Of a stretch of 56,326 nt of DNA, positions 45,360-56,214 are shown piece after piece. The stretch is from positions 1 to 56,326 of the forward strand of contig JALGVE010000003.1 of NCBI GenBank assembly GCA_029820045.1, written 5' to 3'. The position numbers and the translations under genes are program-made. The DNA is from Candidatus Zipacnadia bacterium (lineage in GTDB: Bacteria > Armatimonadota > Zipacnadia > Zipacnadales > UBA5352). How positions within the stretch are numbered: the first letter of the stretch is position 1; every line of letters starts with the position of its first letter. The notes beneath the pieces are model-generated. The model made no database searches and was not told where the DNA came from. It saw only the letters and a program-made list of their open reading frames with translations.

Positions 45360-46698
45360 GAAGCTGGTCATGCAGCGTGAACAAGCTCTTAACATCTGCG
45401 AGCAAGTCCTCGCGGCCTCCACCGCCGACCAGACGGAAGTCCTCCTCTCGGCAGGCCGGAGTGAGCTAACCCGCTTCGCGAACGACCACATCCATCAGAA
45501 CGTCGCCGAGCACGACACCGGTGTGCGCGTGCGCGCGGTCATCGGCAAGCGCATCGGCGTCGCCGTCGGCAATGACGTGTCACGCGAGGGGCTGGCGGGA
45601 ACGGCGGAGCGGGCGTGCGAGCTTGCGCGCCTTGCCGAGCCCAACCCGGAGTTCCTCTCGCTTCCTGAGCGCCAAGAGATGGCGCAGGCAGTTCGCGGCG
45701 TGCCGCGCACCGCGCAGTTCGGGCCGCAGGATCGCGCGGAGGCCGTGCGTACGCTCATCGCAGTCGCTGAGGCCGCGGGACAGACCGCGGCCGGCGCCTT
45801 CAGCGTCTCCGCTAACGCCTTGGCCGTTGCCAACTCACTGGGTGTGCGCGCGTTCGAGGAGCGCACCTCCGCGAACTTGCGCCTGGTCTTCAGCGCCGAG
45901 GACAGCAGCGGCTTCGCTCAGGCCGTGTCCGCCGATGTCGCCGACCTTGACCCCGAGGCCCTCGCACGCACCGCCGCCGAGAAGTGCCGCGCCTCCGCAC
46001 ATCCGGTTGAGGTGGACCCGGGCGAATATGACGTGGTGCTGGAGGAGGAAGCCGTCGCAGACATGGTGGGGATGCTGGGGTACTACGCCTTCGGCGCGAT
46101 GGCCTATCAGGACGGCAGCGGCCTCTTTACCGGCCGCCTCGGGGAGCAGGTCTGCGGGGGGAACATCACCATCTGGGACGACGCCCTGGACGAGCGCGGC
46201 TTGCGGTCCTCCTTCGACTTCGAGGGCGTGCCCAAGCAGCGCGTGGAGCTGATCACCGGCGGAGTCGCCGCCGGCGTTGTGTACGATTCCTTCACGGCAG
46301 GTCGCGACCCGCATGGCAGGAGGCAATCCACCGGCCATGCCTTGCCCGCGCCAAGCGGCGGACCGATGCCCCTCAACTTGTTCGTTGCCACCGGCGACGC
46401 CGACCTGCAACAGATGATCGCCGCCACCGACCGCGGCCTGCTCGTCACGCGCTTTCACTACACCAACATGCTCAGGCCCAAGCAGAGCGTGCTGACCGGC
46501 ATGACGCGCGATGGCACCTTCCTCATCGAGGGGGGCGAGGTCGTGGGCGGCGTGAAGAACCTACGCTTCACGCAGAGTATCCTGCAGGCGCTGAGCAAGG
46601 TGGAGATGATCGGGACCGAGGGGAAGCTGACCGGCCACGTCTGGACTCCGGCCATGAACATACGCGACTTCAACTTCTCCGGCGCGACCGAGTTCTGA
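45346..46698 (+). CDS. pmbA: TldE/PmbA family protein
   Basis: Overlaps tldD by 14 nt; PmbA-like 'TGHALPAPSGGPMPLNLFVATGDADLQQMIAATDRGLLVTRFHYTN'. Confidence 0.88.
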   Translation: MAMSEKLVMQREQALNICEQVLAASTADQTEVLLSAGRSELTRFANDHIHQNVAEHDTGVRVRAVIGKRIGVAVGNDVSREGLAGTAERACELARLAEPNPEFLSLPERQEMAQAVRGVPRTAQFGPQDRAEAVRTLIAVAEAAGQTAAGAFSVSANALAVANSLGVRAFEERTSANLRLVFSAEDSSGFAQAVSADVADLDPEALARTAAEKCRASAHPVEVDPGEYDVVLEEEAVADMVGMLGYYAFGAMAYQDGSGLFTGRLGEQVCGGNITIWDDALDERGLRSSFDFEGVPKQRVELITGGVAAGVVYDSFTAGRDPHGRRQSTGHALPAPSGGPMPLNLFVATGDADLQQMIAATDRGLLVTRFHYTNMLRPKQSVLTGMTRDGTFLIEGGEVVGGVKNLRFTQSILQALSKVEMIGTEGKLTGHVWTPAMNIRDFNFSGATEF

Positions 46699-46728
46699 CG
46701 CACCTGGTGCAATTGAGTCAGCAGGGGA

Positions 46729-47115
46729 TCAGTCGGTGTCCGACTCGTACACGGCGTCCGGGTCAAAAACCTTCTCGGCGATGGTCTCCCAGGCGCCATC
46801 GCGCATCTCCCGGAAGAAGCAGCTTCGGTACCCAAGGTGGCAGGCGGCGACGACCTGCTCGACGCCCACCAGCAGCGCATCTCCGTCACAGTCCAGCCGG
46901 ATCCAGCGCACGTACTGCAGGTGCCCGGAGGTCTCGCCCTTCACCCAGAGCTTTTGTCGCGAGCGGCTGAAGAACGTCGCCCGACCCGTCTCCACCGTCT
47001 GTCGAAGGGCCTCCTCGTTCATGTACCCGACCATGAGCACCTCGTTCGTCTCATGGTCGCAGACGATTGCCGCCACCAGGCCGCGGTCGTCGAACTTCAC
47101 CTGGTCAATGTACAT
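46729..47115 (-). CDS. hisI: Phosphoribosyl-AMP cyclohydrolase
   Basis: '[70 protein letters not shown]'. Confidence 0.95.
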   Translation of the reverse strand: MYIDQVKFDDRGLVAAIVCDHETNEVLMVGYMNEEALRQTVETGRATFFSRSRQKLWVKGETSGHLQYVRWIRLDCDGDALLVGVEQVVAACHLGYRSCFFREMRDGAWETIAEKVFDPDAVYESDTD

Positions 47116-47239
47116 CCCGCAATACCTCCCGGAGCTGTTCCTCCCTTGAGCAAAGCCAAGAGCGCTGCGTTCTTGAAGTCATCGTTGCTCTTCGTCGTTC
47201 GCCCATTGCCCATTGCCTGTTCCCCATTGCCCGTCTTAC

Positions 47240-48043
47240 TCACAGCCGCACGGGGATGCCGCGCGCCGACAGCTCCTCCTTGACCTGGCGCACCGAGTAC
47301 TCCCGGAAGTGAAAGATGCTCGCCGCCAGCACCGCGTCACACTTGCCAACGGCCAGCGCCTGGTACATGTGCTCCACGTTCCCCGCGCCCCCGGAGGCGA
47401 TGACGGGAATGCCGGCGCTTTCCGAGATGCGCCTGAGCAGTTCGAGGTCGTAGCCGGCCCTGGTGCCGTCGGCGTCCATGCTGGTGACCAGCAGCTCGCC
47501 GGCCCCCAGGTCCTCAGCGCGCTTTGCGTACTCCAGCGCATCTACCTGGGTCGGCTGAGTGCCGCCGTGCGTGTGAACGAGCCACTCAATCTCCTCGTCC
47601 GGCGCAGGGCCCAGGTAGGCGTCGTCGCGCCCCTCCCGTGGCACCCGCTTGGCGTCCACGGCTACGACAATGCACTGATTGCCGAAGCGCTCGGCGCTCT
47701 CCGAGATGAGCTTCGGGTTCTGTACACCCGCAGTCATGATGGAGACCTTGTCCGCGCCCGCGTTCAGGGTCGCGCGGATGTCCTCGACGCTGCGGATGCC
47801 GCCGCCGACGGTGAAAGGGATGAAGACCTGCTCAGCGGTGCGCTTCACGATGTCCAGCATGGTGCCACGGTGCTCAATCGAGGCCGTGATGTCGAGAAAC
47901 ACCAGCTCGTCTGCGCCCTGCTCGTTGTACCATGCCGCCTGCTCCACGGGGTCGCCCGCGTCGCGGAAGTTGACGTACTGCACACCCTTGACCACGCGGC
48001 CCTCTTTCACGTCCAGACACGGAATGATCCGCTTTGCCAGCAT
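47240..48043 (-). CDS. hisF: Imidazole glycerol phosphate synthase cyclase subunit
   Basis: '[55 protein letters not shown]'. Confidence 0.97.
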   Translation of the reverse strand: MLAKRIIPCLDVKEGRVVKGVQYVNFRDAGDPVEQAAWYNEQGADELVFLDITASIEHRGTMLDIVKRTAEQVFIPFTVGGGIRSVEDIRATLNAGADKVSIMTAGVQNPKLISESAERFGNQCIVVAVDAKRVPREGRDDAYLGPAPDEEIEWLVHTHGGTQPTQVDALEYAKRAEDLGAGELLVTSMDADGTRAGYDLELLRRISESAGIPVIASGGAGNVEHMYQALAVGKCDAVLAASIFHFREYSVRQVKEELSARGIPVRL

Positions 48044-48045
48044 TG

Positions 48046-48777
48046 TCAGGCCCTCCCTGCGGCGACGCGCACGGCCTCTGCGAGGTTCAGGTCCCCGGTG
48101 TAGAGGGCGCGCCCGGTGATAGCGCCGACCACGCCGAACGGTTCCAACTCTTTGAGCGCGCGGATGTCGTCCAGCGACTTCACGCCTCCCGCCGCGATGA
48201 TGCTCAGGTCGGTGCTTTCCGCAAGCTCGCGCAGGGCCGCCAGGTTGGGCCCGGTCAACATCCCATCACGGGCGATGTCGGTGTGCACGACTTCGCGTAC
48301 GCCCATCTCCTGAATGCTCAGCGCGAACTCCAGCGCCGGCATCTCCGAGGTCTGCACCCAGCCCTCGATGGCGACGCGGCCGTCGCGAGCGTCAATGCTG
48401 ACGCTGATGGCGTCGCCGAAGCGGTCGAGCGCCGCTCGCAGCATCTGCGGGCGGCCCACCGCGCTGGTCCCTAGCAGCGCCCAGCGCACGCCCAGGTCAA
48501 GAGCTTGCTGGATGTCGTCCAGGTTGCGCAGTCCACCACCGAGATCAACCGGGATCTCCACCGCCTGTACAATGCGCTTGATGGAAGCGAGGTTCACCGG
48601 CCGTCCCTGGATGGCGCCATCGAGGTCCACCACGTGGAGGCGCTCGGCGCCCTCGCCCTGCCAGCGCTGAACTACCTCGGCGGGGTCATCCGAGTACACG
48701 GTGCGGCGGGACATGTCCCCGCGCTCCAGCCGCACGACCTGCCCCTCGGACAGGTCAATCGCGGGAATGACCATCAC
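48046..48777 (-). CDS. hisA: ProFAR isomerase
   Basis: '[55 protein letters not shown]'. Confidence 0.96.
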   Translation of the reverse strand: MMVIPAIDLSEGQVVRLERGDMSRRTVYSDDPAEVVQRWQGEGAERLHVVDLDGAIQGRPVNLASIKRIVQAVEIPVDLGGGLRNLDDIQQALDLGVRWALLGTSAVGRPQMLRAALDRFGDAISVSIDARDGRVAIEGWVQTSEMPALEFALSIQEMGVREVVHTDIARDGMLTGPNLAALRELAESTDLSIIAAGGVKSLDDIRALKELEPFGVVGAITGRALYTGDLNLAEAVRVAAGRA

Positions 48778-49385
48778 TGCGCCTGCACCAGCCTGCGGAA
48801 GTTGTCGAGAATGCGCAGCCCCACGTCATGGCTCTTCTCCGGGTGGAACTGCGTGGCGAAGAGGTTGCCACGCCGGATCGCGGAGCAGAACTCGTGGCCG
48901 TAGTCGGTGGTCGTCGCGATGACCGACTCATCCTCGGGTACCACATAATAAGAGTGCACGAAGTAGACGTAGGAACCTTCCTCGACGCCCTCAAGCTGCG
49001 GGCACTGCTGCTTGATGTTGAGTTGGTTCCAGCCGATCTGCGGGATCTTCAGGTCGTGATCGAACCGAACCACCTTCCCGGGGATCACGCCCAGCCCCTC
49101 GTGCGGTCCCCCCTCATCGCTCTCCGAGAACAGCATCTGCAAGCCCAGGCAGATACCGAGGAAGGGGCGGTTCGCCTCAATCACGCGCTTGATCGGCTCG
49201 ACCAGCTCGTGCTCCCGGAGATTTGCCATGCAGTCGCCGAAGGCGCCAACGCCGGGAAGGATGACCCCGTCCGCCTTCTCGATGGCCGCGGCCTCGCTGG
49301 TGACCTCAGCCTCGCCTCCCACGTAGCGCAACGCGTTGTATACGCTGCCCAGGTTGCCCATCCCGTAGTCAATGACGGCTATCAT
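48774..49385 (-). CDS. hisH: Imidazole glycerol phosphate synthase glutaminase subunit
   Basis: 'MIAVIDYGMGNLGSVYNALRYVG', 'FLGICLGLQMLFSESDEG'; 4-nt overlap with hisA. Confidence 0.96.
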   Translation of the reverse strand: MIAVIDYGMGNLGSVYNALRYVGGEAEVTSEAAAIEKADGVILPGVGAFGDCMANLREHELVEPIKRVIEANRPFLGICLGLQMLFSESDEGGPHEGLGVIPGKVVRFDHDLKIPQIGWNQLNIKQQCPQLEGVEEGSYVYFVHSYYVVPEDESVIATTTDYGHEFCSAIRRGNLFATQFHPEKSHDVGLRILDNFRRLVQAQ

Positions 49386-49544
49386 GAACGCTCTTCTCCG
49401 CGTGTTGTTCCGGTTCGCTGAACTCGCGCATTGCGTGGCGCCAGGGCGCGGGGCGTGTACCGCCTCCCCTCTCCTCCCGGACCCCTCCTGTCCATCGTAG
49501 CCGTGGCGAAGGCGGAAGCCCTGCGCCAGGGCGGATGGGCGTCG

Positions 49545-50135
49545 CTAGAGAACGCCCTTGGTGGACGGGATGTCGCTCACCCGCTCATCAATCTGCGTCG
49601 CCTCATCGAGCGCCCGCGCCAAGGACTTGAAGGCCGACTCTGCGACGTGGTGCGCGTTGCCGCCGGACTGCTGCACGACGTGCAGAGCCATGCCGGCGTT
49701 GGAGGCCAGGGCCCGGAAGAACTCGCACACCAGCTCCGTGTCGAACTCGCCAACCTTGGGCGCATTGAAGGAGAGTTCGCAACGCACGTAGGAGCGGCCG
49801 CCCAGGTCCACCGTCACCAGCACCAGCGCCTCATCCATGGGACAGAGCGCCAGCCCGTAGCGCACCAGACCGCGCTTGTCCCCGACCGCCTCGGCGATCG
49901 CCTGGCCCAGCACGATACCGACGTCCTCCACCAGGTGGTGGTAGTCCACCTCAATGTCCCCGGCGGCCTCGATTCTCAGATCGAAGAGGCCGTGCCGCGC
50001 GATGTGCGAGAGCATGTGATCGAAGAAGCCCACGCCGGTATTGATCTCGTACTGGCCGGAGCCATCAAGGTCAAGCGTGAGGGCGATCTGCGTCTCGGTG
50101 GTGTTCCGTTCGATGGTCGCTGAGCGAGCACTCAC
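49545..50135 (-). CDS. hisB: Imidazoleglycerol-phosphate dehydratase
   Basis: 'RSATIERNTTETQIALTLDLDGSGQYEINTGVGFFDHMLSHIARHGLFDL'; 'HHVVQQSGGNAHHVAESAFKSLARAL'-type motif. Confidence 0.96.
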   Translation of the reverse strand: MSARSATIERNTTETQIALTLDLDGSGQYEINTGVGFFDHMLSHIARHGLFDLRIEAAGDIEVDYHHLVEDVGIVLGQAIAEAVGDKRGLVRYGLALCPMDEALVLVTVDLGGRSYVRCELSFNAPKVGEFDTELVCEFFRALASNAGMALHVVQQSGGNAHHVAESAFKSLARALDEATQIDERVSDIPSTKGVL

Positions 50136-51421
50136 TTGTCCCTCTCCTCTCCCGATGGGAAGGGCCCGAAGCCGAAGCGCCGTCGTAGTCGCACCGCGGC
50201 AGCGTGTGCGTCAAGGCCCTCGGCCTCGGCCAACACCTCCACGTCCGGCGCGAGCCTGCCGAAGCCGCGCTCCGTGGCATAGATGAGTGATGAGCTTTTG
50301 AGGAAATCGCGCACTGACAGCCCCGACGAGAACCTGGCCGCGCCGCCCGTCGGTAGCACGTGGCTGGGGCCGGCCGCGTAGTCCCCTAGCGACACCGTCG
50401 CCAGCGCGCCCAGGAATATCGCGCCCGCCGACTCCACCTGCTCCAGCAGGCCGAAGGGCTCCGCCACGAAGAGTTGAAGGTGCTCGGGCGCGACCTCGCT
50501 GGCAAGCCGGGCGGCGGCGCCGAGATCCTGCACGAGCGCGATCATGCCGAAGTCTTCCAGCGACTGCTCGATCAGCTCCGAGCGCTCAAGCTGCTGCAGT
50601 TGGCGCTCCAGCGCCGCTGACACCGCGGTTGCCAGGTCCTCGGAATCGGTGGCAAGTATGACTGTGTTGTCGCCGGTGTGCTCAGCCTGGGCGAGCAGGT
50701 CGGCAGCTACCCAGGCCGGGTCCGCGGAGCCGTCCGCGATCACCATGGACTCGCTGGGCCCCGCCAGCGAGTCTATCCCGACCCGCCCGTAGACGAGCCG
50801 CTTGGCGGCCATCGTGTAGGGGTTGCCCGGCCCTGCGATCATCGCCACCGGCTCCACGGTTTCAGTGCCGAAGGCGAGCGCCGCGATGGCCTGCGCCCCA
50901 CCCATGCGGTAGACCTCATCCACCCCGCACTCGCCCACCGCCACCAGGATGAACGGGTCCACCGAGCCGTCCTTGCGCGGCGGCGTGGCTATCACGACCC
51001 GCTCTACGCCCGCGGCGCGCGCCGGCTCCACCGCCATGTGCACGGTGGCGAACAGCGGCGCGCTGAAGCCCGGGACGTGTATCCCCGCCGACGCAACCGC
51101 CCGCACCCGCTCACCGAGCAGCAGGCCGTCGAAGCTCTCCAGCCAGGATTGCGGCAACTGCCGTTCGTGATAGGTGCGGACGTTCTCCCGCGCGCGACGA
51201 AAGGCGCCTAACCACTCGGTGGGCACCTCATCATACGCGGTCTCGATTGCCTCAGGCGGGACCAGGAGCTGATCGGCCGCGAAGGTCGGACAGTCGAAGC
51301 GCTGCGTGTACTCGACTACGGCCGCGTCGCCCTCGCGTTCCACGCGCTGGACGATCTCGCGCGCAGCCTCCTCGATATGCGCAGGCATCCTGCGCGGCTC
51401 CCGCTCGCGCAATACCTCCAA
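50132..51421 (-). CDS. hisD: Histidinol dehydrogenase
   Basis: 'IDSLAGPSESMVIADGSADPAWVAADLLAQAEH', 'YAAGPSHVLPTGGAARFSSGLSVRDFLK'. Confidence 0.96.
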   Translation of the reverse strand: MEVLREREPRRMPAHIEEAAREIVQRVEREGDAAVVEYTQRFDCPTFAADQLLVPPEAIETAYDEVPTEWLGAFRRARENVRTYHERQLPQSWLESFDGLLLGERVRAVASAGIHVPGFSAPLFATVHMAVEPARAAGVERVVIATPPRKDGSVDPFILVAVGECGVDEVYRMGGAQAIAALAFGTETVEPVAMIAGPGNPYTMAAKRLVYGRVGIDSLAGPSESMVIADGSADPAWVAADLLAQAEHTGDNTVILATDSEDLATAVSAALERQLQQLERSELIEQSLEDFGMIALVQDLGAAARLASEVAPEHLQLFVAEPFGLLEQVESAGAIFLGALATVSLGDYAAGPSHVLPTGGAARFSSGLSVRDFLKSSSLIYATERGFGRLAPDVEVLAEAEGLDAHAAAVRLRRRFGFGPFPSGEERDK

Positions 51422-51510
51422 GCAGACGCCCAGGCCCGCGCGAGCGTCTATCGTCGCTACCGGACTGTCCAGCGCTCGTTACCCCCTGCCTTCGGCCCTC
51501 CGCAGTCGCC

Positions 51511-54500
51511 CTAGCCGCCGTTGTTGTCGCGGCTGATCCAGATGTCTTGCGTCCCGACGAGCTTACGGACCGCATCCGGGAAGCCGTCGGCGCCTGTCAC
51601 CATGAACTCGCTGCCCAGCCTCACGATGCGCGTGCGCTCCGGCCCCGGTACGCGCAGCACGACCTCCTGGTCGCCGGGATGCTGGGCGATGAGTTGCTTG
51701 AGTTTGCGCACTACGTTCTCGATGCGCGGGCCAGGGCGCAGCCGTACATTTACTTGTCGCCTTGCCGTCGCCGCCCGCTGTCTCGCCATCTCCTCGCGCC
51801 CGCGTTCGGCGGCCTCGATCCTCTTCTCGGAGGGCCTGCGAGCGTTCTCCAGCAGCCGGGCCTTTTTCAGCACCAGCTTCGGCTGTACTGCGTTTTCCCC
51901 CTCACCGCTGTTGCGCCCGCGGCGGTCCACCGTGGCATCCAGCACCAGCAGGTTGTCTTTCTCAAGCAGGTCGCGGTGCTTCTGGTAGAGCCGAGGGAAT
52001 ACCGTGACCTCGGCCTCCCCGCTCAGGCCCTCCAGCGTCAGGAACATCATCGGCTCGCCGTTGCGCGTCGTATACGGCTTAGTCTCGCGCACCATGCCCC
52101 CGACCACGACCTCTGTGCCGTCCGCGAAGTCAGGCAACCGGTCCAGGCCGACGGTTGTGCACGCCTCGAGCTTGTCGCGCATTCTCTCCAGCGGATGCTC
52201 CGACACATAGACACCCAGCAGGTCCTTCTCCAGGCTCAGCTTCTCTTTGTCCGGCATGGGCGGGACCTGAGGGAGCGGCTCTTCCCTCTCCCCCTCGCCC
52301 TCCGTGCTGCCGGCAAAGAGGGAGTTCTGCCCCACCTCCCGGTCGGCCTGGTACTTGCGGCCGGCCTCGAACGCAGCCGGCGCAGCGGCCAGCAGCGCAG
52401 CCCGATCCCCGAACTCGTCAAGTGCCCCCACCTGAATCAGCAGGCTCAGGGCCGAGGCAGGAACTTGCTGTCCGCTGAGTCGGCGCGTGAAGTCGCCGAG
52501 GCTGGTAAAGGGGCCGTTCTCGGCGCGCTCTTGCTCGATTGCCACCGCCGTGTTGTGCCCCAGGTTCTTTATCGCCCCCAGGCCCCAGGTAACACGACCC
52601 TCCTCGTCCACGCCGAAGTCGGCCCCGCACACGTTCACCGAGGGCGGCGCCACCTCAAGCTCGAGGCGGCGGCAGGCTGTCACATACTTCGCGACCTCCT
52701 CACTGCTGTCCATCACGGTAGTCAGGTGCGCGGCCATGTATTCGGCGGGGTAGTTGGCCTTCAGATATGCCGTCCAGTAGACGATGAGCCCGTAGCCTGC
52801 GCTATGAGACTTGTTGAAGCCGTAGTCAGCAAAGGTCTCCATGCGCTTGTATATGTCGAGCGCGCACTTCTCGTCAATGCCACCGGCCACGCAGCCCTGG
52901 ATGAAGCGGGGCTGCATCTGGGCCATCTTGTCGCGATCCTTCTTGGACATCGCCCGCATGATCTGTTCTGCCTGGGTCAGCGTGAAGCCGGCCAGGTCGC
53001 TGGCGATGCGCATTACCTGCTCCTGGTAAAGGATGACCCCGTAGGTCTCCTCCAGGATCGGCTCCATCTTCGGATGCGGATACTTGATGCGCCCACCGTG
53101 GCGCCCCTCGCAGAGCGTGTCAGCGAACTGCATCGGGCCGGGCCGGTAGAGCGCGATCATCTGGATGATATGGTCGAACCTGTCGGGCTTGAGCTGCCGT
53201 AGGACCCGCCTCATGCCCTCGCTCTCAAGCTGGAACACCGCGTCCGTCTCGCCGGCGGAGAGCATCTCGTAGGTCTTCTGATCGTCCAGCGGCATGTGCT
53301 GCGGGTCTATCTCGACGCCATGCCGCTCCCTGACCATGTCTACGGTCTTCTGCACTACCTGCAGGGTCTTCAGGCCCAGGAAGTCAATCTTCACCAGCCC
53401 GACGTCCACCACCGGGTCCATCGCGTACTGCGTCACCGGCATGGCGGCCTTGTCGTCGCGCCGCAGCGGGACCTCATCCATGAGCGGCCGGTCGGAGACC
53501 ACGACAGCGGCGGCGTGCACCGAGGCGTGGCGGGCGAGGCCCTCCAGGTGCTGAGCGATCTCGAGCACTTCCCCGGCCTCCGCGTCCTCCTCGCCCATCC
53601 GGCGCAGTTCCGGCGACGCCTTCAGCGCCTCCGGGATCTCACTGCCATACGGCACCAACTTGGCGAGCGTGTCGGCCTTGTCCAGTGAGACGCCAAGCGT
53701 GCGCGCGACGTCGCGGATGGCGGCGCGTGCGCCTAGAGTGTTGAAGGTGATGATCTGAGCGACGTGATCTTCGCCCCACTTGTCCCGGCAATACTCGATG
53801 ATCTCCGCACGACGGTCGTCGGGGAAGTCCAGGTCTATGTCGGGCGGGCTGGTCCTCTCCCGGTGCAGCATGCGCTCGAAGAGCAGACCGTACTCCAGCG
53901 GGTCAATGTCAACGATGCCCAGCAGGTAAGCCACCATGCTGCCGGTCGCCGACCCGCGGCCTGGCCCTACCAGCATGCCCCGCTCGCGCGCCTCGCGGCA
54001 CAGGTCGGCGACGATCAAGAAGTACCCGGCGTAGTTCTTCTCCTCGATGACCTCAAGCTCGTAGTTGAGGCGTTCCATCACTTCTGGACGCTGCTCGCCG
54101 TAACGCTCAATGGCCCCCTGCTCACACAAGTGCCTTATGTAGCTGTCCAGGTCGTAGCCCTCGGGCACCTCGAACTCGGGCAGACGCAGCTCCCCCAGCG
54201 TCAGCTCCAGGTTGCAGCGCTCGGCTATCTCCACCGTGTTGGCCAGCGCCTCCGGCTGGTCCGGGAAGGTTGCCGCCATCTCCTCCGCCGACTTGAGGTA
54301 GAACTCCTCGCCCTGGAAGCGCATCCGGTCTTCTTGGTCACGCGTGGAGTTCGTCTGAATGCACAGCAGCACGTCGTGGTAGGCAGCGTCAGTCTTCTCC
54401 AAGTAGTGCACGTCGTTGGTGGCAACCAGCCTGATCCCCGTCTCCCGCCCTATGCTCACCGCCGCTTCGTTGATCGGCCCCTCCACCTCGAGGCCATGGT

Positions 54501-55041
54501 TCTGTATCTCCAGGAAGAAGTTGTCCGGCCCGAAGATCTCTCGGTACCGCTCAACGAACTGGCGGGCGCCGGTCATGTCGCCCGCGGTGACCAGCTTGCC
54601 GAACTCGCCCTGAGGACACGCGGTCAGAGCGATGAGGCCCCCGTGGTACTGCCTGAGCAGGTCCAGGTCCACGCGCGGGTGATAGTAGTGGCCCTCCAGG
54701 AAGGACAGCGAGGCGAGCTTGATGAGATTGCGGTAGCCCACCTCGTTCTCGACGAGGAGAACGAGGTGGTGGGCGCTGCGATCCTTGCGCGTATCGCGGT
54801 CGAAGCGGGTGCGCGGCGCTACGTACACCTCACACCCGATGATAGGTTTGACTTTGGCCTCCCTGCAGCTCTTGTAGAAATCAATGACGCCGTACATGAC
54901 GCCATGATCGGTGAGCGCCACCGCGGACATGCCCAGCTCTGCGACCTTGGGGGCGAGCCTTGGCAGATGCAGACAACCGTCGAGGAGGCTGTACTCAGTG
55001 TGTACGTGCAGGTGGACGAACGGCGGTGACTGTGTGCTCAT
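51511..55041 (-). CDS. dnaE: DNA polymerase III subunit alpha
   Basis: PHP start 'FVHLHVHTEYSLLDGCLHLPRLAPKVAELGMSAVALTDHGVMYG', catalytic 'SPPDIDLDFPDDRR', 'YRPGPMQFADTLCEGRHGG'. Confidence 0.97.
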   Translation of the reverse strand: MSTQSPPFVHLHVHTEYSLLDGCLHLPRLAPKVAELGMSAVALTDHGVMYGVIDFYKSCREAKVKPIIGCEVYVAPRTRFDRDTRKDRSAHHLVLLVENEVGYRNLIKLASLSFLEGHYYHPRVDLDLLRQYHGGLIALTACPQGEFGKLVTAGDMTGARQFVERYREIFGPDNFFLEIQNHGLEVEGPINEAAVSIGRETGIRLVATNDVHYLEKTDAAYHDVLLCIQTNSTRDQEDRMRFQGEEFYLKSAEEMAATFPDQPEALANTVEIAERCNLELTLGELRLPEFEVPEGYDLDSYIRHLCEQGAIERYGEQRPEVMERLNYELEVIEEKNYAGYFLIVADLCREARERGMLVGPGRGSATGSMVAYLLGIVDIDPLEYGLLFERMLHRERTSPPDIDLDFPDDRRAEIIEYCRDKWGEDHVAQIITFNTLGARAAIRDVARTLGVSLDKADTLAKLVPYGSEIPEALKASPELRRMGEEDAEAGEVLEIAQHLEGLARHASVHAAAVVVSDRPLMDEVPLRRDDKAAMPVTQYAMDPVVDVGLVKIDFLGLKTLQVVQKTVDMVRERHGVEIDPQHMPLDDQKTYEMLSAGETDAVFQLESEGMRRVLRQLKPDRFDHIIQMIALYRPGPMQFADTLCEGRHGGRIKYPHPKMEPILEETYGVILYQEQVMRIASDLAGFTLTQAEQIMRAMSKKDRDKMAQMQPRFIQGCVAGGIDEKCALDIYKRMETFADYGFNKSHSAGYGLIVYWTAYLKANYPAEYMAAHLTTVMDSSEEVAKYVTACRRLELEVAPPSVNVCGADFGVDEEGRVTWGLGAIKNLGHNTAVAIEQERAENGPFTSLGDFTRRLSGQQVPASALSLLIQVGALDEFGDRAALLAAAPAAFEAGRKYQADREVGQNSLFAGSTEGEGEREEPLPQVPPMPDKEKLSLEKDLLGVYVSEHPLERMRDKLEACTTVGLDRLPDFADGTEVVVGGMVRETKPYTTRNGEPMMFLTLEGLSGEAEVTVFPRLYQKHRDLLEKDNLLVLDATVDRRGRNSGEGENAVQPKLVLKKARLLENARRPSEKRIEAAERGREEMARQRAATARRQVNVRLRPGPRIENVVRKLKQLIAQHPGDQEVVLRVPGPERTRIVRLGSEFMVTGADGFPDAVRKLVGTQDIWISRDNNGG

Positions 55042-55131
55042 GGCGCCTGCTCACTCATTGCTGGTGCGGGGCTCGCTGCGAACGCTTCATCTCCGCCGGA
55101 GGCGGCACGTGGTCGTCATCTGCTGAGGAGC

Positions 55132-56073
55132 TTACTCCGCGGGGGCTTCCTGAGGCGCTGCGCGCTCCGCTCCAGGAGCACTTTCTTCCGTGCCCGCCGC
55201 CTCGGTCGGCGCCTCCGTGGCGCTCTCTTGGGCCGCCGCCGGCGCGGCTTCTGCCGATCCCTGGCCCTCCTCAGTCGCCGGGGACGCTACTGGCGCCGGC
55301 GCCTGCGGCAGAAGCGGGCTGACCTCACCGAGCAGCCTGTCAACCTCCAGCAACTCCGCCCGGACTACGGGCCAAGCCTCTCGCTGCAGGGCGTCCTGAG
55401 CCCCGAGGATCCCCTCGCTAACCCTGATGAGCAGCCTGGCTACAGACTCCTGCGAGCACTTCGCCAGCGCGGATTCGAGCACAGCAACGGCCTCTCCGGG
55501 CATGGCGCTGTCTACGTGTTTCTTCGCGAGTTCGACGAGCTTCAGGACATCGGCGGGCACGAGGCGAGGCGTCGTGTTGCGCGTGCCGGCGTCGTAGGCG
55601 GCCAGCAACTCTGCCGAGGCGTCCTGCAGGCGTGGCTCCGAGACCTTGAGGGCCGCCATTGCGCGTTCCACATGCTGACTAATCACGGCCGCGGGGAGTT
55701 CCGCGCGCATGGATGTGACGAGGACGCTGAGCCTGTCGAGTGCGGCCGTGGTCTCCTGCGTTCGCTTGCCCTCGGCCGCCTGAGCCCCATCCGAGAGCAC
55801 CGATTGTGCCGCCTGCAGGTCCTTGACCAGCGGCGCCGGCCCGCTTGCGGCCTCCGCTAGCGCCCGTCGCCGCTCCGCCTCCTCCGCCAGGGTCTCCAGC
55901 TTGACGCCGGTCTCCTTCTGGTAGTCCATGATCTTCTGCAGCAGCTTAACCTGCTGGTCGTTAGCGGTTTTCTCCGGCGACGAGCCCCGCTGGCCCTCCT
56001 CCCTCGTGGTGACCTCACAACCAACGAGGACCATCAGCAGCGTGGCTACGCACAGCGGCAGCAGGCGTTTCAC
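55132..56073 (-). CDS. Hypothetical lipoprotein, helical with Ala/Glu-rich tail
   Basis: Lipobox 'MKRLLPLCVATLLMVLVGC'; low-complexity C-terminus. Confidence 0.6.
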   Translation of the reverse strand: MKRLLPLCVATLLMVLVGCEVTTREEGQRGSSPEKTANDQQVKLLQKIMDYQKETGVKLETLAEEAERRRALAEAASGPAPLVKDLQAAQSVLSDGAQAAEGKRTQETTAALDRLSVLVTSMRAELPAAVISQHVERAMAALKVSEPRLQDASAELLAAYDAGTRNTTPRLVPADVLKLVELAKKHVDSAMPGEAVAVLESALAKCSQESVARLLIRVSEGILGAQDALQREAWPVVRAELLEVDRLLGEVSPLLPQAPAPVASPATEEGQGSAEAAPAAAQESATEAPTEAAGTEESAPGAERAAPQEAPAE

Positions 56074-56214
56074 AGAGGATCAGCCCCTTCGTGGCACAAC
56101 ATCCCCCTCGGGCGAAGACCCTTTCGACCCGTTGTCACGGCAACCTCGACCGGCCTGAACGTGCTGGCGATTATACGACATCAAACTGCAAAACGCAAGC
56201 ATGCTCAGAACCGC

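Noticed and set aside
43212-45491. 759-aa minus-strand ORF antisense to ftsY/tldD
   Set aside because: Shadow ORF; spans two convincing genes on the other strand and has no domain signature.
51247-55029. Long plus-strand ORFs (51247..53202, 53764..55029) antisense to hisD/dnaE
   Set aside because: Shadow ORFs of dnaE and hisD; composition typical of reverse-frame translation.
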